64,000 nucleotides of DNA. Origin: Ignavibacteriales bacterium. GTDB lineage: Bacteria; Bacteroidota; Ignavibacteria; Ignavibacteriales; Melioribacteraceae. Below the pieces are notes generated by a model, which ran no database searches, had not been told where the DNA came from, and saw only the letters and a program-made list of their open reading frames with translations. The position numbers and the translations under genes were made by a program. This document shows, piece by piece, positions 36,021-44,334 of this stretch; the stretch's first letter is position 1; every line of letters starts with the position of its first letter. The DNA is taken from NCBI GenBank assembly GCA_026390795.1, contig JAPLFG010000003.1, positions 1,922,001 to 1,986,000 of the forward strand, written 5' to 3'.

Positions 36021-37481
36021 TTACCGATTACAAATACGTAGTGCTGTTCGAAACGAAAGTTTTGTTATCGCTTCAAATAAATTTTGATTTAGCGTTTCGT
36101 GTTTATCTGATAACATATGCAAATGTTTGTAACTATTTGTCGTAACAAAGTATAAAGTCTGAATCCCTTTTTCAAAAAATGGATCTGCGTCAGCGCCGCC
36201 GCCGTTACCTGTAGCCGGTACTAAAAGTTTGTTATTCTCAAAATCAATTTGTCTTGCGATATTCCATAGTTCCGGTGCGCTTTTCCCTCCGCCGATTTGG
36301 ATGCTGTCCCCGTAACCAACACAATCCATGTTGATCATTGCTTTTACTTTTTCTTTGGGAAAAGGCAAATTATTTGAGAAGAATTTCGCACCGTACAAAC
36401 CTTGTTCTTCACTTGCAAAAAACACGAATGCGATAGATCGTTTTGGTCTAATATTACTTTTTGAAAAAGCTCTTGCAATCTGTAGAAGCGCAGCAGATCC
36501 AGAGGCGTTATCATTTGCACCGGGAAAATAGATTTTACCGGCTTGACTGCCGACATGATCAAGATGAGCTCCGATTATCAGATATTCATTTTTCAACACC
36601 GGATCGCTTCCTTCCAAAATGCCAACAACATTCACGACCTCTTTTTCTTTTTCGTACTTGGTGTGAACCTCAAGATCAACTTTATTTACTAGCGAAACCG
36701 ATAAAGGTTTTTTTGTCGAATCAATTATTGTCTGTAATTTTTTTAGTGTGTAGGAACTTCCACTCATCAATTCATCGGCAACCGGAAGATCAATGTGAAT
36801 TTCCGGGAAATCAGTCATCTGTTCGCCTTCACCGTTGATAACACTTCCGATTGGACTTTGAGGTTCTGCATCATTTGGAAATGAAGTGAATAGAATTCCG
36901 ATTGCACCGTGGTTAGCTGCGACTATTGCTTTCTCGCGCGGGTTGCCGTTCGTAAATGCCTTTTCATCAATATTCCATTTGGGATTATACTTAAAAACCA
37001 TTACTACTTTTCCTTTTACATCGATACCCGAATAATCATCATAACCTTTATCTGGCTGAGCCAATCCGTATCCGCAAAAAACAACAGGCGCAGTTAATTT
37101 ACCAGCGCCGGTGAATCCGCGGTAAACATAATCTCTACCGATTTTGTGATCAATCCGTTTTCCATTTTGAATAACGGCAAAATGTTCGGGAGCGAGAATT
37201 TCATTGTATTCGACTTTAAATTTTTGAAAATAATCTTTGCCATTGACCGGTTTCAGAACTGTTTTATGTAATTCAGCCGAAATGAAATTTGCTGCCTTAG
37301 TATAACCTTTACTTCCAGGAAGTCTACCAGCAAGTTCTTTACTCGCTAGAAACTTCACTGTTTTCATCAATTCACTTTTTGTAATTGAAGCGACGGCACT
37401 ATCTTTTGGTTGAGAGTAAATCAAAGGCGTGAAGAGAACGATTAAAGATAAAACGCAAATAACCCAGCGTCGAATTGCCAT
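36021..37481 (-). CDS. Secreted M28 family zinc aminopeptidase with PA domain
   Basis: The 486-residue protein begins with a signal peptide (M-A-I-R-R-W, hydrophobic core, then Y-S-Q). A protease-associated domain occupies about residues 110-260 (V-F-C-G-Y-G-L, Y-D-D-Y-S-G-I-D-V-K-G-K). The M28 catalytic domain follows with I-I-G-A-H-L-D-H-V-G, P-G-A-N-D-N-A-S-G, F-A-S-E-E-Q-G-L-Y-G, N-M-D-C-V-G-Y-G and the last histidine in S-D-K-H-E-T-L. All zinc ligands and the general-base Glu appear present. It should cleave N-terminal residues from peptides in the periplasm or outside the cell. It stands alone between intergenic gaps. Confidence 0.92.
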   Translation of the reverse strand: MAIRRWVICVLSLIVLFTPLIYSQPKDSAVASITKSELMKTVKFLASKELAGRLPGSKGYTKAANFISAELHKTVLKPVNGKDYFQKFKVEYNEILAPEHFAVIQNGKRIDHKIGRDYVYRGFTGAGKLTAPVVFCGYGLAQPDKGYDDYSGIDVKGKVVMVFKYNPKWNIDEKAFTNGNPREKAIVAANHGAIGILFTSFPNDAEPQSPIGSVINGEGEQMTDFPEIHIDLPVADELMSGSSYTLKKLQTIIDSTKKPLSVSLVNKVDLEVHTKYEKEKEVVNVVGILEGSDPVLKNEYLIIGAHLDHVGSQAGKIYFPGANDNASGSAALLQIARAFSKSNIRPKRSIAFVFFASEEQGLYGAKFFSNNLPFPKEKVKAMINMDCVGYGDSIQIGGGKSAPELWNIARQIDFENNKLLVPATGNGGGADADPFFEKGIQTLYFVTTNSYKHLHMLSDKHETLNQNLFEAITKLSFRTALRICNR

Positions 37482-37764
37482 TTTTTACTCCGGATTTAAT
37501 GTCTGAAAAATTCTATTAAAAATATACAGAAATACTTTTTGATAAAAGTGAAATATAAACCAAAGCTTCAGTCGGTTAATTCAGCACTTTTTGCCTTTTC
37601 ATCAGATTCAGATACCCTCACTTTGTAGTAAAACTAACGAGAATGTATATCTATTCTTTTTAAACTTTTGCCAAATCGATACACCACAGTACTTAATAAT
37701 AGATCTATGTTAGCGAGCGAATTACTTAAAATATTTTTCAAACTTTATTTGATATGGAGTAAAA

Positions 37765-38406
37765 ATGCAACGAAGTAACGGAAGTAAAAAAGCAAACCAA
37801 TCAGACAATTCTAACCTACCAAAACAGAGTGGGGGGAAAAACTCACTGGACCGCAAGGTAAAAAAATCTGAATATATTAAAGTCACAGATCTTGTCTCTG
37901 CCCAGAAGTCTATTCAGAACCAACTCGAAGATCATCAAAATGGACTGATAACAGATCAGCACTTTAAAACTCAAAGTTTTGGCCTTCAGACATGGGCTTC
38001 ATTCGAAAAAATGAAAATCGAAGAGTCAAAAATTGTACCTTTAATAGATATGAGCATGAAAAATTTGCGAGTTGAAATCCACCATAAGTTTATGGCTTTT
38101 GTACAAGCGGTTCGATGGATAATAAATGATGATGAAAAAAATGAGAAGATAAATCAAATATATAATGAGAAATGGAATTCTTCACAATTGAACCTTGAAG
38201 ATGAGAAAGAGAATCTTCTAAAAAAAATTAAAAAGGAGACAGGATTTAGCGTCATCGACAATTCAAGCAAAGAACACGAGATAAACTTTCAGAACATTAA
38301 AAATCTAATTATCAATTTGCCGCCATCGTACGTAGAGAAATTAGAAGAATTTATCAAAAGCAGAAATTATGACATAATCGTACCGGAAGGAAAATCAAAG
38401 TTGTAG
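37765..38406 (+). CDS. Hypothetical protein upstream of terminase
   Basis: I do not recognise this 213-residue protein. The first 35 residues are polar, basic and probably disordered. The rest is charged and helical, with a segment from about 120 to 165 that is coiled-coil-like. There is no signal peptide or membrane helix. A GGAG precedes the ATG at a good distance. It is the first of three small co-directional genes ending at the terminase gene, so a packaging or head-assembly accessory role is possible by position only. Prophage origin of this module is inferred. Confidence 0.6.
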   Translation: MQRSNGSKKANQSDNSNLPKQSGGKNSLDRKVKKSEYIKVTDLVSAQKSIQNQLEDHQNGLITDQHFKTQSFGLQTWASFEKMKIEESKIVPLIDMSMKNLRVEIHHKFMAFVQAVRWIINDDEKNEKINQIYNEKWNSSQLNLEDEKENLLKKIKKETGFSVIDNSSKEHEINFQNIKNLIINLPPSYVEKLEEFIKSRNYDIIVPEGKSKL

Positions 38407-38456
38407 TTTGAATTATTATTCTCAAAGGAATATTTATTTTTTAAACTCATTGAAGA

Positions 38457-38834
38457 TTGGAGGCAATCATGGATATAAAAAAGATTAAGAAATCGTCTAA
38501 ACAACCAAACGCTGGAACAATAGAAACCTTGGAACACGCACACATAAATACCAGGGCCGTTGACCAAATCATATCTAGTTATGTCAATCCACACGCCGGA
38601 CTTAAATATGCAATGGCCACCCTAATCCAAATTGTAGAAGACTCAAAGAATTTTGAAGGAGAAATAGTTGTTTTATTAAAAGAGACGAATGCAATGTTGG
38701 CGAATAATAAAAGGAGGTTCTCCGATGATGAACACCGATATTGGAAAGAAAGAATTGAAAATGCATTAATAATAATTTCAGATCTTCCAAATAAAGTTAA
38801 CCTTACGATACAGGGAATTAAGGGAGTTTTATAA
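38457..38834 (+). CDS. Hypothetical protein, phage-module member
   Basis: The 125-residue protein starts at an ATG with a strong GGAGG 6 bp upstream. It is soluble and helical, without recognisable motifs; I cannot assign a function. Its TAA stop at 38832-38834 is followed in the same frame by 71 more sense codons to 39050, so the two may once have been a single gene or are translationally coupled. The gene order (small acidic proteins, then terminase) resembles a phage packaging region, where the small terminase subunit would be expected. Confidence 0.6.
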   Translation: MEAIMDIKKIKKSSKQPNAGTIETLEHAHINTRAVDQIISSYVNPHAGLKYAMATLIQIVEDSKNFEGEIVVLLKETNAMLANNKRRFSDDEHRYWKERIENALIIISDLPNKVNLTIQGIKGVL

Positions 38835-39050
38835 GTTGTACAAATCGCAATAAAGAACGACGAAGAGGCAAAATATTATCAAGAAGCCGGGATTTTTTTA
38901 GAAGATACTTTTAAGGCTCTAAGCGTACTTGACCATCAGAATTATTACCGATACAAAGAGAAATTATTAGAGTTGCAACCTACAAGTCGTAATTATTTTG
39001 ACTCATTCGAAGAGAAGGGACTAGCGCCCGACATGGAACCAATATCATAA
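38835..39050 (+). pseudogene. Small 71-codon frame without a usable start, between hypothetical gene and terminase
   Basis: The open frame encodes a charged, coding-like peptide (K-N-D-E-E-A-K-Y-Y-Q-E-A-G-I-F-L-E-D-T-F then Y-Y-R-Y-K-E-K-L-L-E-L). It has no ATG, GTG or TTG near its 5' end. An AAGGGAG ends about 10 bp before a TTG at 38836, but that TTG is in another frame and stops after five codons. Adding one A to the AAA at 38842-38844 would join the TTG start to this frame. It is therefore either a real small gene with a one-base deletion (mutation or read error) or the tail of the upstream gene cut by a stop. Confidence 0.5.
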
Positions 39051-39073
39051 CCCAAGAAAACAGCATAATTAAA

Positions 39074-41047
39074 TTGAATATTGCGGTCTTTGATTCACCA
39101 ATTATTATGCGGGAAAGTAATCCGCTTGCTAAGATTAAATTGAAAGCACGCAGAGAATGGTCTGAAGGCAAGTCCGCTAACATCATCACGAGGAGCGACT
39201 TCAAAGTAAAAGAAGTTGCAGACGTCCTATCCTTCCAAAGAGAATTCTTAGGAAGAAACGAGTTAAGCCCGAAACAAGCAGAAGCATATTTAGCCCTTTG
39301 GGGAAAGAAAGGCGGAGAATGGAACACCAAACACCACGAAACAGTATTGCTAATCGGGATGAAAGGCGGAAAAAACTTTTGGGCGGAAGGCGACATAGCA
39401 TATACTTGCTATCTTATCAGTTGCATGAGAGACCCGCACGACTTCTTTAGTAAAATAACGGGCAGACCAGTACCGTACACGATAGAGAAAACATTCGACT
39501 TAGTAAACGTGAGCTCCGTAGATGAAGGGCAAGCGCGACGTTCATTCTTTGATTCAGTTAAGAAGATTCTAAAACTAACCAAAGACCCGCTGAGTAGAGA
39601 AAATTGGTTTGAAAAATACGCCGGACTAGATTTGCGCGAGCAGTTCGGAGACTTTGGAAGGCGAGAGATTATATTCCCTACCGACCAGCACGGAAAAGGC
39701 GGAATAAGACTCTTAAGTTTTAACAGTACCAGCACCGCACCCGAAGGAATCCACATTTTAAGATATTATGCAGATGAATTAAGCCGAGCAAGTAGCAAAA
39801 TGAAACATCACCAAGCCGTCGGTTTGCTGGAATTAGGGCTCAATAACACAAGCGCGAGCTTCCCGAATAGAGTTGGAAAAGTGATTGAATGGAGTTACCC
39901 GAACGATACAGATTTTGACCTCACCTATGAAAGATATGAATTAAGCCACACCGAAGAGAATATTTTAGGTATGAAGTGCCCGACGTTTGAATTCAATCCC
40001 AGTTTAACGCGCGAAATGCTGGAAGATAGATATAGAATCGACCCGAAGAAAGCCCGCAGAGTTTATGAGTGCGAGAAATCCATTTCAAAAGACAACTTCT
40101 TCCAGCCGTATGTTGAGAAGTTAGACCAAATGGTAAACCCAGCCGTCGAAGGCAAACTCATTTATAAGCCGACCATCATAACAAGAAAAACCAACAGACC
40201 GGACGGAACCGACTACCACTTTTCAAGCGTAGAGATATTAGCCCTTAAAGGAGATTTACGTAAGCGCTGTTTTACGCTCGACCCTTCAAAAGTAAGAGAC
40301 AGATTTACAATTTTAGGCGGATACAACGAAAATATAGACCCGCTCAAAATGGATGTTTTTATTGAAGACAAGCCCGAGATAATCGCAACCAATGTAAGAC
40401 CAGTTGTGGATATTGTAATTGTAATCGAGCCTAGCCCAGAAGCGCCTGTAGATTATATCGGAGTTGGAGACATTTTCACCCAGCTAATAAAAGTCTTTCC
40501 GAATACGCAGAGCGTAAACTCCGACCACTTCCAGAATGAAAAGCTCCGCCAAGAAGTTATCGCAAAAGGAGTACAAGCCGAGACGTATTTCTTTTCAAAC
40601 AGTAAACAAGTTCAGCTATACACCTACCTAAGAGCGAATGTGTGGAACAATAACATTGAATTTTATCAAGACCGACACACCTTAAAGTTTGCCAATAAAG
40701 ATATGAACATAACCGAAGCTCTCATTTGGGAAGCTAGAGCGGTATTAAAGGACGGCAACAAAATCGACCATCCGGCATGGGGAAGTAAGGATATTCTTGA
40801 TTCGCTTACAATTCTCAACTGGGATTTAATGCAGCTGGAAGCCAAAGGAAACACTAATGAAGATTTGAAGGATGAAAACTTAATAGCATACCTCAATCAG
40901 TTTGCTAAAGAATACATGAAATTAGAAGAATTCGACTTGCCCTATGAAGAGATATTGAAACGATTAGTAGGAATCATGCATTTATCACAGCACCAAGTTG
41001 ATAGAGTAGCGACCTTATATGCGGAGAAATATGGAATAGATAGATGA
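39074..41047 (+). CDS. Phage terminase large subunit-like protein (TerL)
   Basis: This 657-residue protein has the order of a terminase ATPase plus nuclease. It has a Walker A-like L-I-G-M-K-G-G-K-N-F (Lys100, with Asn where Ser/Thr is usual), V-S-S-V-D-E-G-Q-A-R-R-S-F-F as the adenine/coupling region, and Walker B Y-Y-A-D-E-L (Asp234/Glu235). Then come G-K-V-I-E-W-S-Y-P-N-D-T-D and F-E-F-N-P, and an RNase H-like C-terminal half. Terminases pump and cut phage DNA into capsids. No portal, protease or capsid gene follows, so it is an orphan. By eye it is richer in G+C than its surroundings. The TTG at 39074 lacks a good ribosome site and the frame is open further upstream. Confidence 0.8.
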   Translation: MNIAVFDSPIIMRESNPLAKIKLKARREWSEGKSANIITRSDFKVKEVADVLSFQREFLGRNELSPKQAEAYLALWGKKGGEWNTKHHETVLLIGMKGGKNFWAEGDIAYTCYLISCMRDPHDFFSKITGRPVPYTIEKTFDLVNVSSVDEGQARRSFFDSVKKILKLTKDPLSRENWFEKYAGLDLREQFGDFGRREIIFPTDQHGKGGIRLLSFNSTSTAPEGIHILRYYADELSRASSKMKHHQAVGLLELGLNNTSASFPNRVGKVIEWSYPNDTDFDLTYERYELSHTEENILGMKCPTFEFNPSLTREMLEDRYRIDPKKARRVYECEKSISKDNFFQPYVEKLDQMVNPAVEGKLIYKPTIITRKTNRPDGTDYHFSSVEILALKGDLRKRCFTLDPSKVRDRFTILGGYNENIDPLKMDVFIEDKPEIIATNVRPVVDIVIVIEPSPEAPVDYIGVGDIFTQLIKVFPNTQSVNSDHFQNEKLRQEVIAKGVQAETYFFSNSKQVQLYTYLRANVWNNNIEFYQDRHTLKFANKDMNITEALIWEARAVLKDGNKIDHPAWGSKDILDSLTILNWDLMQLEAKGNTNEDLKDENLIAYLNQFAKEYMKLEEFDLPYEEILKRLVGIMHLSQHQVDRVATLYAEKYGIDR

Positions 41048-41201
41048 AAAAAACATACGAATAAAATACCGCTGGAATATTCATACTAATTTCTGAAGAA
41101 TGATTTTTAAGAAATGTTTCCTCTCATGTCACATTAGTACTTTCATTTTTCTTCGGCCTACTACAAAATTTATAATTTTCCACTCAGACCAAAATTGACA
41201 A

Positions 41202-41665
41202 ATGGAGGTTAGTATAAATTCTACATACAGATTTGTTCAATACACTGAACAACATTGTTCATTTCTAATGAAGAAGGACCTATCTAAAATTGTTTAAGTT
41301 AAGCCAGATGATTTCCAATTGGATTTGTGTTCTTAATTTGAAGAAACAGAGTAAATATTAAAGCATGATGAGTTTGGGCGAGTTAATTTAAGAAGTATAA
41401 AAAAAACGAATCTAGATCAAATTGAAAGATTTATTGTCAGACAAGGTCTTGAATACCTATAGTGCTTCCCATGATTATAGTGATATAATATAGCTACTGT
41501 CTCCGATAAATTTGAAGGAAAACGCTTTTGGGATCGAGAGAAATTAGGAAAATATCTTGTTAAATATTTATTTGATCTCGAAGTCCATCCATTTAAAACA
41601 TAAGATTTTACAGAGGATGACACTTTTGTTAAGGAAATTCTTCGAACGGAACTTAAAATAGTCTA
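41202..41665 (+). pseudogene. Remnant of an unidentified protein gene with stops and frameshifts
   Basis: One frame starts with M-E-V-S-I-N-S-T-Y-R-F-V-Q-Y at an ATG near 41202 and resumes between stops as I-L-K-H-D-E-F-G-R-V-N-L-R-S-I-K-K-T-N-L and D-Q-I-E-R-F-I-V-R-Q-G-L-E-Y-L. After a frame change it continues as V-S-D-K-F-E-G-K-R-F-W-D-R-E-K-L-G-K-Y-L and D-F-T-E-D-D-T-F-V-K-E-I-L-R. The composition is coding-like, but at least three stops and one frameshift break it. I do not recognise the family. Confidence 0.4.
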
Positions 41666-42070
41666 GTTTCTGTATAGTCTTGTTCCTCGTAAAGATTTAC
41701 TGGAAATAACAATAATATTGATTTAAAATTCAAGATTTACCTTTATTGTGTCTTTGATTTAAAGAAACCAAGGCAAAAATAAAGTAGAAATTTAAGCATA
41801 ATGAATTCTTGCATTATAATTTGACGGACAAAAAATAGTGTTTTTATGCTAAAATCATTATTTGAGTTTTGACGAGGCTCTGAATAGCAACATGTTAAAG
41901 TTTATCTTCAAAATATGCTTTGCTCTTTAAATACTGCCCTGTCTCCAATAGAAGATCCAAGTTGAAGTTTATGAATTTGATATATATAATTCATGACCAT
42001 TATTGTGATAGCTGATAAGATTTTGGGTATGACCCCTACAAATGAAGTATACGTACCAAATCATTTCTTC

Positions 42071-42099
42071 TTGTTTATACTTATAAAAGTATGTATAAT
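42071..42099 (+). promoter_or_regulatory. Candidate BrnTA promoter with operator-like inverted repeat
   Basis: A TTGTTT (42071-42076) and TATAAT (42094-42099) are separated by exactly 17 bp. Between them the perfect inverted repeat ATACTT/AAGTAT (42077-42082 and 42087-42092) fills the spacer. BrnA antitoxins are ribbon-helix-helix-like repressors of their own operon, so this is a plausible autoregulatory operator. The TTG start of brnT lies 26 bp beyond the -10 element. Confidence 0.55.
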
Positions 42100-42125
42100 T
42101 GTATGGCTAATTCATAGGACTGTAC

Positions 42126-42410
42126 TTGTTAAATGTTTCTTCCGAATGGGATGAACTAAAAAATCTGCAAAATCAGGAAAAACATTCTATCTCATTCGAA
42201 GATGCTCAGGCCGCATTCTCAGATCCTAAAAGAATTATTGCTGAAGATATAGAGCATAGCCAGAAAGAAAAAAGATATTACTGTTTCGGTCAAATTGAAG
42301 ATGTTAAAGTTACAGTTCGCTTCACTCACAGAGAAAATATTATAAGAATATTTGGCGCCGGTTACTGGCGTAAAGGAAAGCAAATCTATGAAAGAGAAAA
42401 TAAAATATAG
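42126..42410 (+). CDS. brnT: BrnT family toxin
   Basis: The 94-residue protein matches the BrnT pattern: S-E-W-D-E-L-K-N-L-Q-N-Q-E-K-H-S-I-S-F-E-D-A near the start, F-S-D-P-K-R near 32, then strands ending in V-R-F-T-H-R-E-N-I-I-R-I-F-G-A. BrnT is a RelE-like ribonuclease that inhibits translation under stress. Expected catalytic features are retained by eye, although the usual H-G-I-S-F-E motif reads H-S-I-S-F-E. The start is TTG at 42126; the nearby ATG is out of frame. Its 3' end overlaps the antitoxin gene. Confidence 0.85.
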   Translation: MLNVSSEWDELKNLQNQEKHSISFEDAQAAFSDPKRIIAEDIEHSQKEKRYYCFGQIEDVKVTVRFTHRENIIRIFGAGYWRKGKQIYERENKI

Positions 42411-42621
42411 CAATCACAAAATTGGCAAAATCAAAATAATTAAAGACTTTCTGCCTAAACCTGAAGAACTAATCTTCAAAGATGATAGTGTTAAGGTTAC
42501 ACTTAACCTAAGTAAATCGAGCATAGATTTTTTTAAGGGTATAGCAAAAAATAAGGGTAGCAAGTACCAAAAGATAATCCGCAAACTATTGGACTCTTAT
42601 TCTTCTCACTATTCTTCGTGA
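42388..42621 (+). CDS. brnA: BrnA-type / CopG-like antitoxin
   Basis: The antitoxin is best started at ATG 42388 inside the brnT 3' end, giving 77 residues; an upstream in-frame ATG at 42352 would overlap more deeply. The C-terminal half carries V-K-V-T-L-N-L-S-K-S-S-I-D-F-F-K and Y-Q-K-I-I-R-K-L-L-D, the DNA-binding ribbon-helix-helix part found in BrnA/CopG-type antitoxins. The N-terminal half (L-P-K-P-E-E-L) would wrap the toxin. It should neutralise BrnT and repress the promoter at 42071-42099. Confidence 0.8.
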   Translation: MKEKIKYSNHKIGKIKIIKDFLPKPEELIFKDDSVKVTLNLSKSSIDFFKGIAKNKGSKYQKIIRKLLDSYSSHYSS

Positions 42622-42696
42622 TGTCTGTATCCAAAATTCTGTCCGTTTATAAGAAGTAGAGAAATTGTATGATAAATATAAACGTATAGAAAGAAT

Positions 42697-42897
42697 ATGA
42701 GGGATAGTCAATTATTTAAACATACAGAGTTGTTATTGAGAATACTTCCGATTGTAAATCAAGAAAATGTTTTTGCTTTAAAGGGCGGAACTGCAAATAA
42801 TTTTTTTGTTCGTGAATTACTGGGGTTGTCCGTTGATATTGATTTTGTTTATTTCCCGGTAAATAAGAGGTTAGAATCTTTCGAGATGAAGAGATAA
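42697..42897 (+). pseudogene. N-terminal remnant of an AbiEii/AbiGII-type nucleotidyltransferase toxin
   Basis: The 66 codons match the start of AbiEii toxins: F-K-H-T-E-L-L-L-R-I-L-P, then F-A-L-K-G-G-T-A-N-N-F-F-V and the catalytic-type S-V-D-I-D-F-V-Y. Full-length AbiEii is about 300 residues, so most of the protein is missing after a stop at 42897. I see no continuation in any frame before the recombinase gene. The partner AbiEi antitoxin is also absent. The Lys-Gly-Gly-Thr and D-I-D motifs survive, but the fragment is unlikely to be active. Confidence 0.65.
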
Positions 42898-43110
42898 TCT
42901 AATATTTTGTTGATTATCATGTGTCTATTATTCTTGCCAAATGTCAACTATTCTTAACGCTTAGATAAATGAAAAGTTTGGTAAATCCAAAAAAATCAGC
43001 ATTAACCAAGTCCCTTTAGAATTATCTATGATGAAAGGCGTGATTGAAAATCGGCAACAGATCATATCTTTATATCTTATCGGTATTTATTTTTTTTCAG
43101 TTGCTCTGAT

Positions 43111-44154
43111 CTATTCATATCCTCGAAAATTTTTTGTGAATTTCAATGTCTGAACGAATTCCAATGAATGATTAATTGGAAATTTATACTGAACTTCAAT
43201 GTAATCGTTGAAGAGTCTTATACTTTCAATATTATGTAAAATGATTTCCTGAGTTAAAGCTTTTTCGTTCGAATAGGGGAGAACTAATTTCGATTTACTA
43301 TCATTCAATTCGCCAAGGAGCTTAAGTTGTGCGAGCAAATAATTCTGTGCTTGCTCAATTTCAAGATCCAAATGCTCGGCAAAATATTCTCCAAGATTTT
43401 TATATGTCACTCTTGCTTCATCAAGTAATTTATCTTGAAATAATTTTATATACTTATTGATTCTCGAACTGTCAGAGATCCTATCGTGGAGTTCAGTAAT
43501 TACGAAGTGGTCAATTAAATCTTGTTTATGCAACCGAGAATTCTTACAAGTATTTTCGCCGGATGATTGTCTTGAAGTGCAATAATAGTATAAAGTCTTT
43601 TCACTATTTTTAATAGTGACGGATGATTTAACCGGTCCATGACAGTAACCACATTTAAAAATTCCAATAGCACTGAGTAAGTATTTTGTCCGCTCCTTTC
43701 TTTTCGGGGCTACAAATTTTGATAAACTCTCGGCTCTAATTTTCAATAATCTGAAATAGTCAAGTTCTGATAAAAGCGCTTCCCAATCTCCTGGTTTATC
43801 ATGGTTAGTCAGTCCCTGATAAAACTTCAAACGAGCAGGGGAGAGCATGTAACTAACTGTAGTAGCGCTCCATCGCTTTCCCCGTCTTGGCATAAATCCA
43901 ATTGTGTTTAGCTCGTCAGCAATATTTGTTACACCATAATCTCTTTTTGCAAGTTCAAATATTTTCAGGATTACGATTTTTTCATCAGGATTAATAATCA
44001 ATGTTGATGTTTTTTTGTCAAATGAATAGCCAAACGGTTGACCTCCACCTTTCCATTTTCCCATGTATAACTCCAATAAATTCTGTTTGCCAAAGAAAAG
44101 CTTATCAATAACAAAATATAGAGAATAGAGCAATAAATAACAAAAGTACTTCAT
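43111..44154 (-). pseudogene. Large serine recombinase lacking the N-terminal catalytic domain
   Basis: From about residue 31 the protein is the Recombinase domain of a large serine recombinase (G-K-W-K-G-G-G-Q-P-F-G-Y, then the L-N-T-I-G-F-M-P-R-R-G-K-R-W helix-turn region). It is followed by a zinc ribbon (C-G-Y-C-H-G-P-V ... Y-Y-Y-C-T-S-R ... C) and a C-terminal coiled coil. The first about 140 residues, which hold the active-site serine, are missing. They are replaced by about 30 hydrophobic residues unlike any recombinase. Upstream codons to an in-frame stop near 44205 do not supply them. It was probably the integrase of a mobile element, now inactive. Confidence 0.75.
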
Positions 44155-44218
44155 TTGGGTCTTAAATGGCGAATTTTCGAATGAATCATCGCCGACTTCA
44201 TCTATCTATTCTTACGAC

Positions 44219-44277
44219 TTGACAATTAAGTTCTAATTTATTAATCTTGCTAAGTGATAAGGTATATTTAGCAAGAT
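44219..44277 (+). promoter_or_regulatory. TTGACA box and 10-bp perfect inverted repeat upstream of the SbcCD-like operon
   Basis: A TTGACA occurs at 44219-44224, with an AT-rich stretch downstream but no strong -10 at the ideal spacing. ATCTTGCTAA (44244-44253) is perfectly mirrored by TTAGCAAGAT (44268-44277) across a 14-bp loop, 57 bp before the operon's first ATG. It could be an operator or an RNA hairpin in the leader. Confidence 0.45.
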
Positions 44278-44334
44278 AAGCTTGAGCCAATTAAATTGGA
44301 ATAAAATTTAGAACAGTTTAGAAATGGAGAAAAT

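Larger units (their letters stand above)
41048..42125. other. Gene-poor stretch (1,078 bp) between terminase and BrnTA
   Basis: The region is AT-rich and holds no intact gene. About 41202-41665 contains a broken coding frame, listed separately. The last 60 bp carry the BrnTA promoter. Nothing else is recognisable in 41670-42060. It looks like decayed accessory DNA. Confidence 0.6.

Noticed and set aside
36461-36838. A 125-codon + strand frame inside the M28 peptidase gene
   Set aside because: It lies antisense to conserved PA and M28 domains and has no family features.
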